DNA from: RUG11867 sp964553435
GTDB lineage: Bacteria > Bacillota_I > Bacilli_A > RF39 > UBA660
Reading direction: 5' to 3'
DNA: 6,237 nucleotides
Assembly (NCBI GenBank): GCA_964553435.1
Contig: CAZKKM010000080.1
Location: 1 to 6,237, forward strand
The position numbers and the translations under genes are program-made. Numbering within the stretch: the first letter of the stretch is position 1; each line of letters opens with the position of its first letter. The notes under the pieces were generated by a model. It did not search any database, had not been told where the DNA came from, and saw nothing but the letters and a program-made list of their open reading frames with translations. This document shows, one piece after another, positions 1 to 5,354 of the stretch.

Positions 1-42
1 ACGATGTCAACGTGGCGCTCTAACCAACTGAGCTAATCACTC
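1..42 (-). tRNA. tRNA-Val(GAC), 5' part, runs off the left edge
   Basis: Read on the minus strand, this is the first 42 nucleotides of a tRNA. It has a 7-nt acceptor 5' strand (GAGTGAT), then TA, a D-stem GCTC/GAGC closing the loop AGTTGGTTA, and one linker base. An anticodon stem CCACG follows, with loop TTGACAT and the first bases of the pairing strand (CGT) before the window ends. The loop places GAC at positions 34-36, which reads the valine codon GUC (and GUU by wobble). The stem and loop resemble the known bacterial tRNA-Val(GAC). The T-arm, the acceptor 3' strand and any encoded CCA lie outside the window, so the acceptor stem cannot be checked. Confidence 0.93.
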
Positions 43-56
43 ATAAGAGTACACTT

Positions 57-85
57 ATTATATAATCTAATACGTGTTTTGTCTA
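57..85 (-). promoter_or_regulatory. Promoter of the tRNA-Val gene
   Basis: On the minus strand there is a -35 box TAGACA (85-80), a 17-bp spacer, and a perfect -10 box TATAAT (62-57). The -10 box ends 14 bp before the first tRNA base at 42, leaving room for a transcription start near position 50 and a short 5' leader for RNase P to remove. This is a near-consensus housekeeping sigma-70/SigA promoter, as expected for a stable RNA gene. Confidence 0.8.
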
Positions 86-108
86 GTAAAAGTTGGAAAA
101 AAGTTATA

Positions 109-147
109 AAAAAAGGCAAACATAAAATCTAGTGAGATTTTACATTT
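109..147 (-). terminator. Terminator-like hairpin after tspO
   Basis: On the minus strand, 35 nt after the tspO stop, there is an AT-rich stem TAAAATCT / AGATTTTA (142-135 and 130-123) with loop CACT. Two G-U pairs and three A-U pairs extend it at its base. After GCC comes a run of seven T (about 115-109). The stem is weak and the T run is not directly adjacent, so termination may be partial. It lies between tspO and the tRNA promoter, where a terminator would be expected. Confidence 0.5.
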
Positions 148-182
148 CTGACGTGTGGGTTGCGAATTAAAAAGAAGATCGA

Positions 183-644
183 TCATAGTGGATTTAAAGT
201 GTAGAATCCTATAGTCAAATATGTGGCAAAAAGTATCCAAATAAGATATGGTATGTTGAGATAAGCACTCTCTTTGCATTTTTTATAAAATGTGATTATC
301 ATGGCGATGACTAAGATGTCGAGAAGAATTATCCAGATACAGGCAAATAATCTCCATTTTAAGACAAAGAATATAATGGACCAGAGAGCATTTACTGAGA
401 GTTGGACATAATATATGCCTTTTTCTATTGCTGTCGGATTACAGTGCGTGGTAAGTTTGTAGTATGAGATCCCCATAAGTATGTAAATTATCGACCAAAC
501 TATAGGAAAGACAATTTTGGGAGGAGCCAAGGGAGAAGAAATTAGATTTTCATAATCTATTTTATCTAAGAGGAAGAGGCTCACGATTCCACCGATGATG
601 AGAGGAAGAAATAGCCGCAAAAGATTTTTAAGTTTTTCATTCAT
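183..644 (-). CDS. tspO: TspO/MBR family membrane protein (tryptophan-rich sensory protein)
   Basis: This encodes a 153-residue, very hydrophobic protein with about five membrane segments (near residues 11-27, 44-63, 76-95, 99-120 and 126-150). That is the length and topology of the TspO/MBR (translocator/peripheral benzodiazepine receptor) family. Visible family signatures are APPxxxFPxVW-like residues at 40-50, WSIIYILMG (50-58), VNALWSIIFF (84-93), PYLIWILFATYL (132-143) and a terminal LN. Family members bind porphyrins or other hydrophobic ligands and have been linked to stress and tetrapyrrole control; the role here is unknown. A GTG at 653 would add three residues but overlaps the Shine-Dalgarno GAGAAG (658-653). 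The ATG at 644 sits 8 nt behind that site and is preferred. The family's usual Asn in YLN is Thr144 here. The gene follows the GIY-YIG gene by 50 bp, with no clear promoter of its own, and may be co-transcribed with it. Confidence 0.88.
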   Translation of the reverse strand: MNEKLKNLLRLFLPLIIGGIVSLFLLDKIDYENLISSPLAPPKIVFPIVWSIIYILMGISYYKLTTHCNPTAIEKGIYYVQLSVNALWSIIFFVLKWRLFACIWIILLDILVIAMIITFYKKCKESAYLNIPYLIWILFATYLTIGFYTLNPL

Positions 645-648
645 TATA

Positions 649-684
649 ATCACTTCTCTTTTTATTTTATGTTGGAGAAGTGAT
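649..684 (-). promoter_or_regulatory. Hairpin masking the tspO ribosome binding site
   Basis: A perfect 10-bp inverted repeat, ATCACTTCTC (649-658) and GAGAAGTGAT (675-684), is separated by 16 nt. In the minus-strand transcript the 3' arm is GAGAAGUGAU and contains the presumed Shine-Dalgarno GAGAAG of tspO; the 5' arm CUUCUC would pair with it. No T run follows on either strand, so it does not look like an intrinsic terminator. It may restrain tspO translation when folded, or protect the end of the upstream message. The repeat is seen directly; regulation is inference. Confidence 0.5.
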
Positions 685-694
685 CTTATTCTTT

Positions 695-1348
695 CTATCT
701 TGTTAGGATTATCTTTTCCAACTTATGTTGGATTTGATAGAGGGTGTTAGTTCCAGAGAGATCGCCGTTTAGGTTTTCGAGAGCTGAATATAATATTTGC
801 CGTTTCGATGGATGCGAATTACTCGGCACTTCTACTTTCGATTCTTTTTCGTATATTCCGAGATTACCATCTTCATTAGTTTTGGAAAAGTAATATTTTT
901 GAGTCAAAGGAGAGAAAAATTCGATATCTTTAAAATGATGTCTCTTTTTAGAAAGAGTCTGTGCTTCTCTTCTATCTTCGATTTCTTCGGCAGTTTCGGC
1001 CCAGAGGTGGAGTCTATCCGTGCGGTCGTTTATCTCGGCCATTCGCTCAAAAGCAGAATAAATTTCTTCTGGTTGGATATGATAAAACTCTTTTTTTATT
1101 ATACGATTGCCAACATTTTCGACACTTCTAAGTTCGGGATTTATCGTGTCGAGAAATTCGTGCATCTTTTTATCTGTAAGTCTTTCGGTCACATCGTAAG
1201 TGGCATATATGTGAAATAGATACGGTGTCGCTCCAGAGTGATTGAGTTTTTTTACCCTATCTTCGACATCGTTGGAATAACCTATTTTAACATATTCAGG
1301 GAATGACGGATTAGTCAAAATATATATTGCACCACATATTTCTTTCAT
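695..1348 (-). CDS. GIY-YIG (T5orf172/MUG113-like) nuclease-family protein
   Basis: This encodes a 217-residue soluble protein. Residues 1-90 match the GIY-YIG fold in its T5orf172/MUG113 form. They include GAIYIL (6-11) for the GIY motif, YVKIGYS (19-25) for YIG, Arg31 in the following helix, His63, and Glu87 in KKEFY, the usual position of the metal-binding Glu. All the expected catalytic positions appear present, so nuclease activity is possible but not shown. Residues 98-135 are charged and probably helical. Residues 138-217 form a second region, with FFSPL, NSHPSKRQILYSALENL and LYQIQHKLEK, that I cannot assign to a named domain. The ATG at 1348 has AGAGGA 7 nt upstream and its own promoter at 1374-1402. 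Substrate and role are unknown; DNA repair, defence or mobile-element association are all possible, and no adjacent gene decides it. Confidence 0.85.
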   Translation of the reverse strand: MKEICGAIYILTNPSFPEYVKIGYSNDVEDRVKKLNHSGATPYLFHIYATYDVTERLTDKKMHEFLDTINPELRSVENVGNRIIKKEFYHIQPEEIYSAFERMAEINDRTDRLHLWAETAEEIEDRREAQTLSKKRHHFKDIEFFSPLTQKYYFSKTNEDGNLGIYEKESKVEVPSNSHPSKRQILYSALENLNGDLSGTNTLYQIQHKLEKIILTR

Positions 1349-1373
1349 TTATATTTCCTCTTCTTTCATGTGT

Positions 1374-1402
1374 ATTATAACAAAGATCATATGTCTTTGC
1401 AA
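1374..1402 (-). promoter_or_regulatory. Promoter of the GIY-YIG gene, with a dyad in the spacer
   Basis: On the minus strand there is a -35 box TTGCAA (1402-1397), a 17-bp spacer, and a perfect -10 box TATAAT (1379-1374) preceded by TGT, giving an extended -10. Transcription would start near 1367, about 20 nt before the ATG at 1348. An inverted repeat CAAAGA-N7-TCTTTG (1381-1399) fills nearly the whole spacer and touches the -35 box, which is a plausible position for a repressor operator. Confidence 0.7.
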
Positions 1403-1424
1403 TTTTATCTGAGAACAGACGATC

Positions 1425-1451
1425 AAAAAAAATCTCAGCTCAGTGAGATTT
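1425..1451 (-). terminator. Intrinsic terminator of the ftsEX-peptidase operon
   Basis: On the minus strand the stem AAATCTCA (1451-1444) pairs perfectly with TGAGATTT (1437-1430) around the 6-nt loop CTGAGC. The run of T continues to 1425, giving eight T in all, three of them in the stem. It begins 6 nt after the TAA stop of the M23 peptidase gene (1460-1458). This is a textbook Rho-independent terminator and marks the end of the three-gene operon, separating it from the GIY-YIG promoter. Confidence 0.88.
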
Positions 1452-1457
1452 CTGATA

Positions 1458-2684
1458 TTACCAAGTTCGAGATGAGAAATAGATTCCATATCCCGGAATG
1501 TTGGCATACTTTGGAAGGCCACTGTCGACCAAGTGGGCTATCCAATTCGAATAGTAGAGATAATCTACTCCATACCAGCCAGTCGCAAGGCTAAAGTGAA
1601 GGTGCGCGCCCGTCGTACAACGATCGTATCCGCCCCATTTCGTTGCGGTAGAGGTTCCTCCGACTGTTCCAATGACCGATTGATTTGTGACCAAATCACC
1701 GACTTTGACGTTTATGGTGAGCATGTGCATGTAAGTCGAGGTGTAGCGAACTCCGTTTATGTTGTGGTGAATGTAGACCATGTTACCTCCACAATCGCTA
1801 CGGTTGATGACCATCGATACGCGGCCGGCAGCGGTCGCATAAATTGGAGTTCCTTCTCTGTTTCCGCCTATATCTACTCCGGAATGGAAATCGTATTTGG
1901 CTCCTGTGACTGGATGTATTCTGTATCCGAAGTTGCTTGTGCGAACACCGGCTTTCAATGGTCGCAAGAAACCCGTATCGCTTCGCATGGTTACACATGT
2001 TTCGAAACGATCATTTTCGCCGCATCCTTGCTTTTTGTAGTAGTCTATCAATTCTTGTACTGCTTTAACTTCTTTGTCGAAGTCTAATGCTTCTTTGACA
2101 AAGGTGTTGAGTTGATTGCCAAGGGAACTAAGAGAATTTTCTAATGATGTTATCTGCTTGTCGAGTTCCAACTTACGATTGGCGAGGTCGACTTTCAATT
2201 GTTCGTTTTCTTTTATCTTATTTTCGAAACCGGTGACGAGTTCTTTATTGTACGAAGCAATCTTTTCGCTCATACTATAGCGAATTATGAAATCGGATAT
2301 ATCTTTGGCTCCGAACACATATTCGAGGTATGCATTGTCGCCTTTCGATATGGCATTCGAGCGAAGTAATTCTTGTATTTTAGCTTCGGTATCTTCTATT
2401 TCTTTATCGAGTTCGGCAATCTGAGCTGTCGCTTCGTCGATTTTCTTGTTGTTATTTTCTATTTCTGTCTGTTTAGTCAAAATATCGTTTTTATTGGTTT
2501 GAATTTGGCTTTGAGTCAAACTCTGTTGGTATTGTGCATTATTTCTTTTGGCGATATAACTGTTGAGTTCTGCACGCAATTCAGCGATCGTATTTGCTTT
2601 GCTCGCCGCATGAACATCGAACTTTGGAAACAGGCCGATTGTTGCTACAACAATCAAGAGCACTATATTCTTTTTTTTCATCAT
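1458..2684 (-). CDS. Secreted coiled-coil M23 (LytM) peptidoglycan endopeptidase, FtsEX partner
   Basis: This encodes 408 residues. A signal peptide covers about 1-26 (MMKKK, hydrophobic stretch, VHA before AS). Two long coiled-coil segments follow (about 30-112 and 145-220), flanking a segment with YLEYVFGAKDISDFI (119-133) that recalls the coiled-coil domains of CwlO and PcsB. The M23 domain covers about 240-370: HSGVD gives His267 and Asp271, YMH gives His320, and HLHF gives His361 and His363. All the Zn and catalytic positions of active LytM enzymes are therefore present. M23 enzymes cut peptide cross-links in the cell wall. The gene overlaps ftsX by 4 bp (ATGA), which suggests translational coupling and a product activated by FtsEX, as known for EnvC, CwlO and PcsB. 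Unlike EnvC, whose LytM domain is degenerate, this one should cleave directly. Four cysteines (221, 230, 298, 356) are unusual for a low-GC Gram-positive exoprotein. The family call is secure; the FtsEX partnership is inferred from context. Confidence 0.92.
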   Translation of the reverse strand: MMKKKNIVLLIVVATIGLFPKFDVHAASKANTIAELRAELNSYIAKRNNAQYQQSLTQSQIQTNKNDILTKQTEIENNNKKIDEATAQIAELDKEIEDTEAKIQELLRSNAISKGDNAYLEYVFGAKDISDFIIRYSMSEKIASYNKELVTGFENKIKENEQLKVDLANRKLELDKQITSLENSLSSLGNQLNTFVKEALDFDKEVKAVQELIDYYKKQGCGENDRFETCVTMRSDTGFLRPLKAGVRTSNFGYRIHPVTGAKYDFHSGVDIGGNREGTPIYATAAGRVSMVINRSDCGGNMVYIHHNINGVRYTSTYMHMLTINVKVGDLVTNQSVIGTVGGTSTATKWGGYDRCTTGAHLHFSLATGWYGVDYLYYSNWIAHLVDSGLPKYANIPGYGIYFSSRTW

Positions 2685-3580
2685 ATTTTCAAATACTTTC
2701 TAACGGATTTATAACTTCCGTACATGCCGACTAGGGCACCGATGATGAGAAGGACAAAACTCACTTTGAATACGAAGTTGTAAGGCGAGATGAGTGGCAT
2801 GATGTCGGTGAACATCACTCCTCCCATTCTATCATACAAGAAGACGTATCCATATATTGTCGCGAGTATCGGGATGATACTTCCTATTACCCCCAAGAAG
2901 AAACCTTCGAAGAGAAATGGAAGTTTGATTACAGTGTTCGACGTCCCGACGAGACGCATGATGTCTATTTCGTTTTTGCGGCTGTAGATAGTTATCTTGA
3001 TGGTATTGCTTATCAGGAAAGCTGTGACGAAGATGAGAGCAAGTACGGCGATGATCGTGACGTTTCTCACGATGCTGAAGACATCGACGAGATTGTCAAT
3101 TACTCCTTCTCCATAGCGAACGGCATCGACGTGTTCGAGATTTTGTACTGTCTTTGCGGTCTCTTGAATATTTTCTATTTTTTCGACCGTCAAGATGAAA
3201 CTATCTGGCAGAGGATTGACGTCTTCTCCCCACTTGTCGATGATACTTTCATACGTTTCATTTTCGGCTTTCATCTCGTTTTTGAGTTCTTCTTTACTTT
3301 TAAAGACAATATTCGAAATGTTAGGTACTGCTTCCAAATCTTTTCGCAAACTTTCGACATTTTCCGAAGGTGTGTTTTCTTTTGTAAAGACGACAATCGT
3401 CAAATCGCTTTCGATGCTTTCGGTGAAGTTGTTGACGTTGGCACTCAGAAGTATCGCAAAAGCGACGATTATCAGTGTTATGATTATACAAGAGATAGAA
3501 GCTATACTGAGACTCAAATTACGTATCACGCTTTTGAAGGCACTAGATATACTTCTACCAAAAATTCTAATGGGCTTCAT
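2681..3580 (-). CDS. ftsX: Cell-division ABC transporter-like membrane protein FtsX
   Basis: This encodes 299 residues, the usual length of Gram-positive FtsX. After a short cytoplasmic N-terminus come TM1 (about 24-46), a large extracellular loop (47-172, with the NPLPDSF segment at 122-128), and TM2 (about 173-192). The conserved cytoplasmic stretch SRKNEIDIMRLVGTS (200-214) follows, then TM3 (about 222-247) and TM4 (about 267-288). FtsX does not transport a substrate. It relays FtsE ATP hydrolysis across the membrane to a peptidoglycan hydrolase bound by the outer loop. The ATG at 3580 lies inside the end of ftsE (14-bp overlap), with AAAGGAAG about 11 nt upstream. The TGA stop overlaps the start of the M23 peptidase gene. 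The order ftsE-ftsX-hydrolase gives the whole module on one message. Confidence 0.95.
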   Translation of the reverse strand: MKPIRIFGRSISSAFKSVIRNLSLSIASISCIIITLIIVAFAILLSANVNNFTESIESDLTIVVFTKENTPSENVESLRKDLEAVPNISNIVFKSKEELKNEMKAENETYESIIDKWGEDVNPLPDSFILTVEKIENIQETAKTVQNLEHVDAVRYGEGVIDNLVDVFSIVRNVTIIAVLALIFVTAFLISNTIKITIYSRKNEIDIMRLVGTSNTVIKLPFLFEGFFLGVIGSIIPILATIYGYVFLYDRMGGVMFTDIMPLISPYNFVFKVSFVLLIIGALVGMYGSYKSVRKYLKI

Positions 3581-4268
3581 CTACTTTATAACTTCCTTTC
3601 TCATAATCTCCGACGAGAACACCGTTTTTGATGACGACGACGCGTTTCTTCATGCGGTTGACGATGTCTTTATCGTGCGTCGCCATGATGATCGTCGTAC
3701 CCATTTCTTTGTTGATATCTTCGATCACTTTCATTATTTCTTTCGATGTATCGGGGTCCAAGTTTCCAGTAGGTTCATCACAGACGAGAACTTTCGGTTT
3801 GTTGACGATGGCACGAGCAATGCACACTCTTTGTTGTTCTCCTCCACTCATCTCGTCAGGAAAGCTTCGAAGTTTTTCTTTGAGACCGACGCGATCGAGA
3901 GCTTCGATGACTTTCGGTTTAATTTCCGATTCTTTATAGCCGTAGCTTTCGAGAACGAAGGCAACATTTTCGTAAGCCGTCAATTTGGGTAACAGTTTGT
4001 AGTCTTGGAAGACGATACCTATCTTTCTTCGAAGTTTATATACTTTGCTATTTTTCAGTTTGGCGACATTTATTCCACCAACATAGACGTTTCCTTTGGT
4101 CGGTTTCTCTTCTCGATAAAGCATCTTTATGAGAGTAGATTTGCCACAAGCAGTATGGCCTATGACAAAAACGAAATCACCTTTTTTAATCTTCAAATCT
4201 ACGTCTGCAATGGCAGTCACACCATTTTTATATATTTTATAAACGTTTTGTAGTTCTATAAAACTCAA
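3567..4268 (-). CDS. ftsE: Cell-division ATP-binding protein FtsE
   Basis: This encodes a 233-residue ABC ATPase of normal FtsE length. Motifs in order are the P-loop GHTACGKST (37-45), Q-loop Gln88 in FQDYKLL, signature MSGGEQQR (140-147), Walker B VLVCDEP (160-166), D-loop GNLD (168-171) and H-loop His198 in MATHD. FtsE dimers on the inner membrane face hydrolyse ATP and, through FtsX, control wall hydrolysis during division or elongation. The P-loop keeps the essential GKST but has Ala40-Cys41 where GHSGAGKST is usual. The start is TTG at 4268: the only nearby upstream ATG (4274-4272) is followed at once by TAA. The Shine-Dalgarno GAGGTG lies 9 nt before the TTG, and the translation then begins with the typical FtsE sequence SFIELQNVYK. 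First gene of the operon, with its own promoter at 4292-4320. Confidence 0.96.
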   Translation of the reverse strand: MSFIELQNVYKIYKNGVTAIADVDLKIKKGDFVFVIGHTACGKSTLIKMLYREEKPTKGNVYVGGINVAKLKNSKVYKLRRKIGIVFQDYKLLPKLTAYENVAFVLESYGYKESEIKPKVIEALDRVGLKEKLRSFPDEMSGGEQQRVCIARAIVNKPKVLVCDEPTGNLDPDTSKEIMKVIEDINKEMGTTIIMATHDKDIVNRMKKRVVVIKNGVLVGDYEKGSYKVDEAH

Positions 4269-4277
4269 TTTACATCA

Positions 4278-4283
4278 CACCTC
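4278..4283 (-). promoter_or_regulatory. Ribosome binding site that fixes the TTG start of ftsE
   Basis: GAGGTG on the minus strand (4283-4278) is a good match to the Shine-Dalgarno consensus, 9 nt before the TTG at 4268-4266. No ATG or GTG start in this frame lies at a suitable distance. The site is only a few bases after the predicted transcription start, so the message has a very short leader. Confidence 0.7.
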
Positions 4284-4291
4284 ATATCAAA

Positions 4292-4320
4292 ATTATATCA
4301 TATTATGTTTGCTGTCTCGA
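4292..4320 (-). promoter_or_regulatory. Promoter of the ftsE-ftsX-peptidase operon
   Basis: On the minus strand there is a perfect -10 box TATAAT (4297-4292) preceded by TGA, giving an extended -10. A weaker -35 box TCGAGA (4320-4315) lies 17 bp upstream. Transcription would start near 4285, giving a leader of about 17 nt before the TTG. I see no convincing terminator between the YitT-like gene and this promoter, so read-through from upstream may also contribute. Confidence 0.65.
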
Positions 4321-4341
4321 TGGCAAATGCTAACATTTACA

Positions 4342-5232
4342 TCAAAAAGGCAGAATTTCTCGTTTGGTTCCTCCGTTCACCTCGTAACAGACATTCGTCA
4401 TCATGAAAGCCTGTGGATCGAGAGAGAGAATGACACTTTTGAACTTTTCGTACTGGGAGTTGTGAACGACACAGAGAAGCAATTGTCTTTTCTCGTTTTT
4501 GTAGCCTCCGTACACCTTCATTTCGGTCGCACCTATTTTAATCTTATTCATCACGAAATCTTCTATTTCATCGTTCTTTTCGGATATGATGAACACCATC
4601 TTCGACGTACTTAAGCCGAAGAGAACGGCATCGGTAATTTTGTTCGAAACGTAGATGATGAAAACGGACATCAATACTTCCGGTATAGCAAAGACGAAAG
4701 CACTCAATGAAATGATCGAAATGTAGATGATCAAGCTTATTTGAGTTATCGATTTTTTCATCTTAAATGACAAGATTTGCGATAGAAAGTCTGTTCCTCC
4801 CGTCGAATATCCTGCTCTATAAATTAAACCATTACAAACTCCATAAATAAGTGAAACGACGATTATCATTAGCATCTTCGATTCAAAAGTGAAATCGATT
4901 TGCAAGGCCAGAGGGGCCGTGATGTTCAGCATGGCTATGTAGACTAGACATCCTATCAGTTGATCGATAGTTTTCTTTTTCCCTAAGAAGATGAAGCTCA
5001 TGATGACCAATATTACATTCGATACGTTTATGAATACTGTCGTACTTATATGAAATACTTCTTCGATCAGGATGGCAAGTCCACTTATACCCCCGACAAC
5101 GATGTGGTTGGTGACTAAAAACTTATTGTAGATGAATGTCAAAACGAAGGTGCCTATCACGAGTGAAAAAAGTCTCGGTATCACATTCGTCTTGTTTATT
5201 CGGTCAAGTATATTTGCCATATCGTTCACCAT
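4342..5232 (-). CDS. YitT family membrane protein (DUF161 + DUF2179)
   Basis: This encodes 296 residues, typical of the YitT family. The N-terminal part has about six hydrophobic segments (around 20-40, 45-60, 66-84, 92-112, 120-138 and 164-200). It carries the family motifs VVGGISGLAI (45-54) and GYSTGGTDFL (141-150). Residues about 210-290 form the cytoplasmic C-terminal DUF2179 domain, with TDAVLFGLSTSKM leading in and SLDPQAFMM near its end. Bacillota often carry several such paralogues; the biochemical function is unknown, and I assign none. The start at 5232 has AAGGT 9 nt upstream; an in-frame ATG at 5220 (GGTG 6 nt upstream) would remove four residues and cannot be excluded. The stop is 73 bp before ftsE. 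The nearness to ftsEX may be incidental. Confidence 0.93.
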   Translation of the reverse strand: MVNDMANILDRINKTNVIPRLFSLVIGTFVLTFIYNKFLVTNHIVVGGISGLAILIEEVFHISTTVFINVSNVILVIMSFIFLGKKKTIDQLIGCLVYIAMLNITAPLALQIDFTFESKMLMIIVVSLIYGVCNGLIYRAGYSTGGTDFLSQILSFKMKKSITQISLIIYISIISLSAFVFAIPEVLMSVFIIYVSNKITDAVLFGLSTSKMVFIISEKNDEIEDFVMNKIKIGATEMKVYGGYKNEKRQLLLCVVHNSQYEKFKSVILSLDPQAFMMTNVCYEVNGGTKREILPF

Positions 5233-5266
5233 AGTAATTTTACCTTAAATTGTGTACTTTGTAAAT

Positions 5267-5294
5267 AGTTTAGCTATCTATTGTTCTTTGTCAT
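5267..5294 (-). promoter_or_regulatory. Candidate promoter of the YitT-like gene
   Basis: On the minus strand there is a -35 box ATGACA (5294-5289, five of six consensus bases), a 16-bp spacer, and -10 box TAAACT (5272-5267, four of six). Transcription would start near 5260, giving a leader of about 28 nt with the AAGGT ribosome site. It lies just after the terminator-like hairpin at 5298-5327, which fits a new transcription unit. In AT-rich DNA such matches also occur by chance. Confidence 0.42.
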
Positions 5295-5297
5295 TTT

Positions 5298-5327
5298 AAA
5301 AAAATCCGATTTGACAACCAGATTTTT
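5298..5327 (-). terminator. Terminator-like hairpin after the putative surface-protein gene
   Basis: On the minus strand AAAAATCTGGT (5327-5317) pairs with ATCGGATTTTT (5310-5300) around the 6-nt loop TGTCAA, with two G-U pairs. The T run extends two bases further, to 5298. It starts 27 nt after the TAA stop of the gene ending at 5355. The stem is AU-rich but long, and the position between two units supports a Rho-independent terminator. A second small stem, ATAAATC-TTTT-GATTTAT (5341-5358), overlaps the stop codon and has no T run. Confidence 0.55.
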
Positions 5328-5354
5328 AATGGATAATATTATAAATCTTTTGAT

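Noticed and set aside
67..279. A 70-codon minus-strand frame between tspO and the tRNA
   Set aside because: It overlaps the 3' end of tspO, the terminator-like hairpin and the tRNA promoter, and shows no protein family.
645..694. Separate promoter for tspO in the gap after the GIY-YIG gene
   Set aside because: TAAAAT could serve as a -10 box, but the sequence 17 bp upstream (AGAATA) does not resemble a -35 box.
1..700. Integrated element next to the tRNA (GIY-YIG and tspO as cargo)
   Set aside because: No integrase gene or attachment-site repeat is visible, and the tRNA 3' end, the usual integration site, lies outside the window.
797..1219. A 140-codon open frame on the plus strand opposite the GIY-YIG gene
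   Set aside because: Phe-rich low-complexity translation, opposite a gene with a clear promoter, ribosome site and domain.
1533..2087. A 184-codon open frame on the plus strand within the M23 peptidase region
   Set aside because: It is the complement of the M23 catalytic domain coding sequence, with no ribosome site and no recognisable protein family.
3195..3992. A 265-codon open frame on the plus strand, across ftsX and ftsE
   Set aside because: It is antisense to two well-recognised overlapping genes, begins inside ftsX, shows no domain, and its Phe/Asp/Arg-rich translation is what the complement of these codons gives.
4321..4341. Possible terminator between the YitT-like gene and ftsE
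   Set aside because: Only a 5-bp stem (AAATG-CTAA-CATTT) is present, with no T run, so I do not call a terminator.
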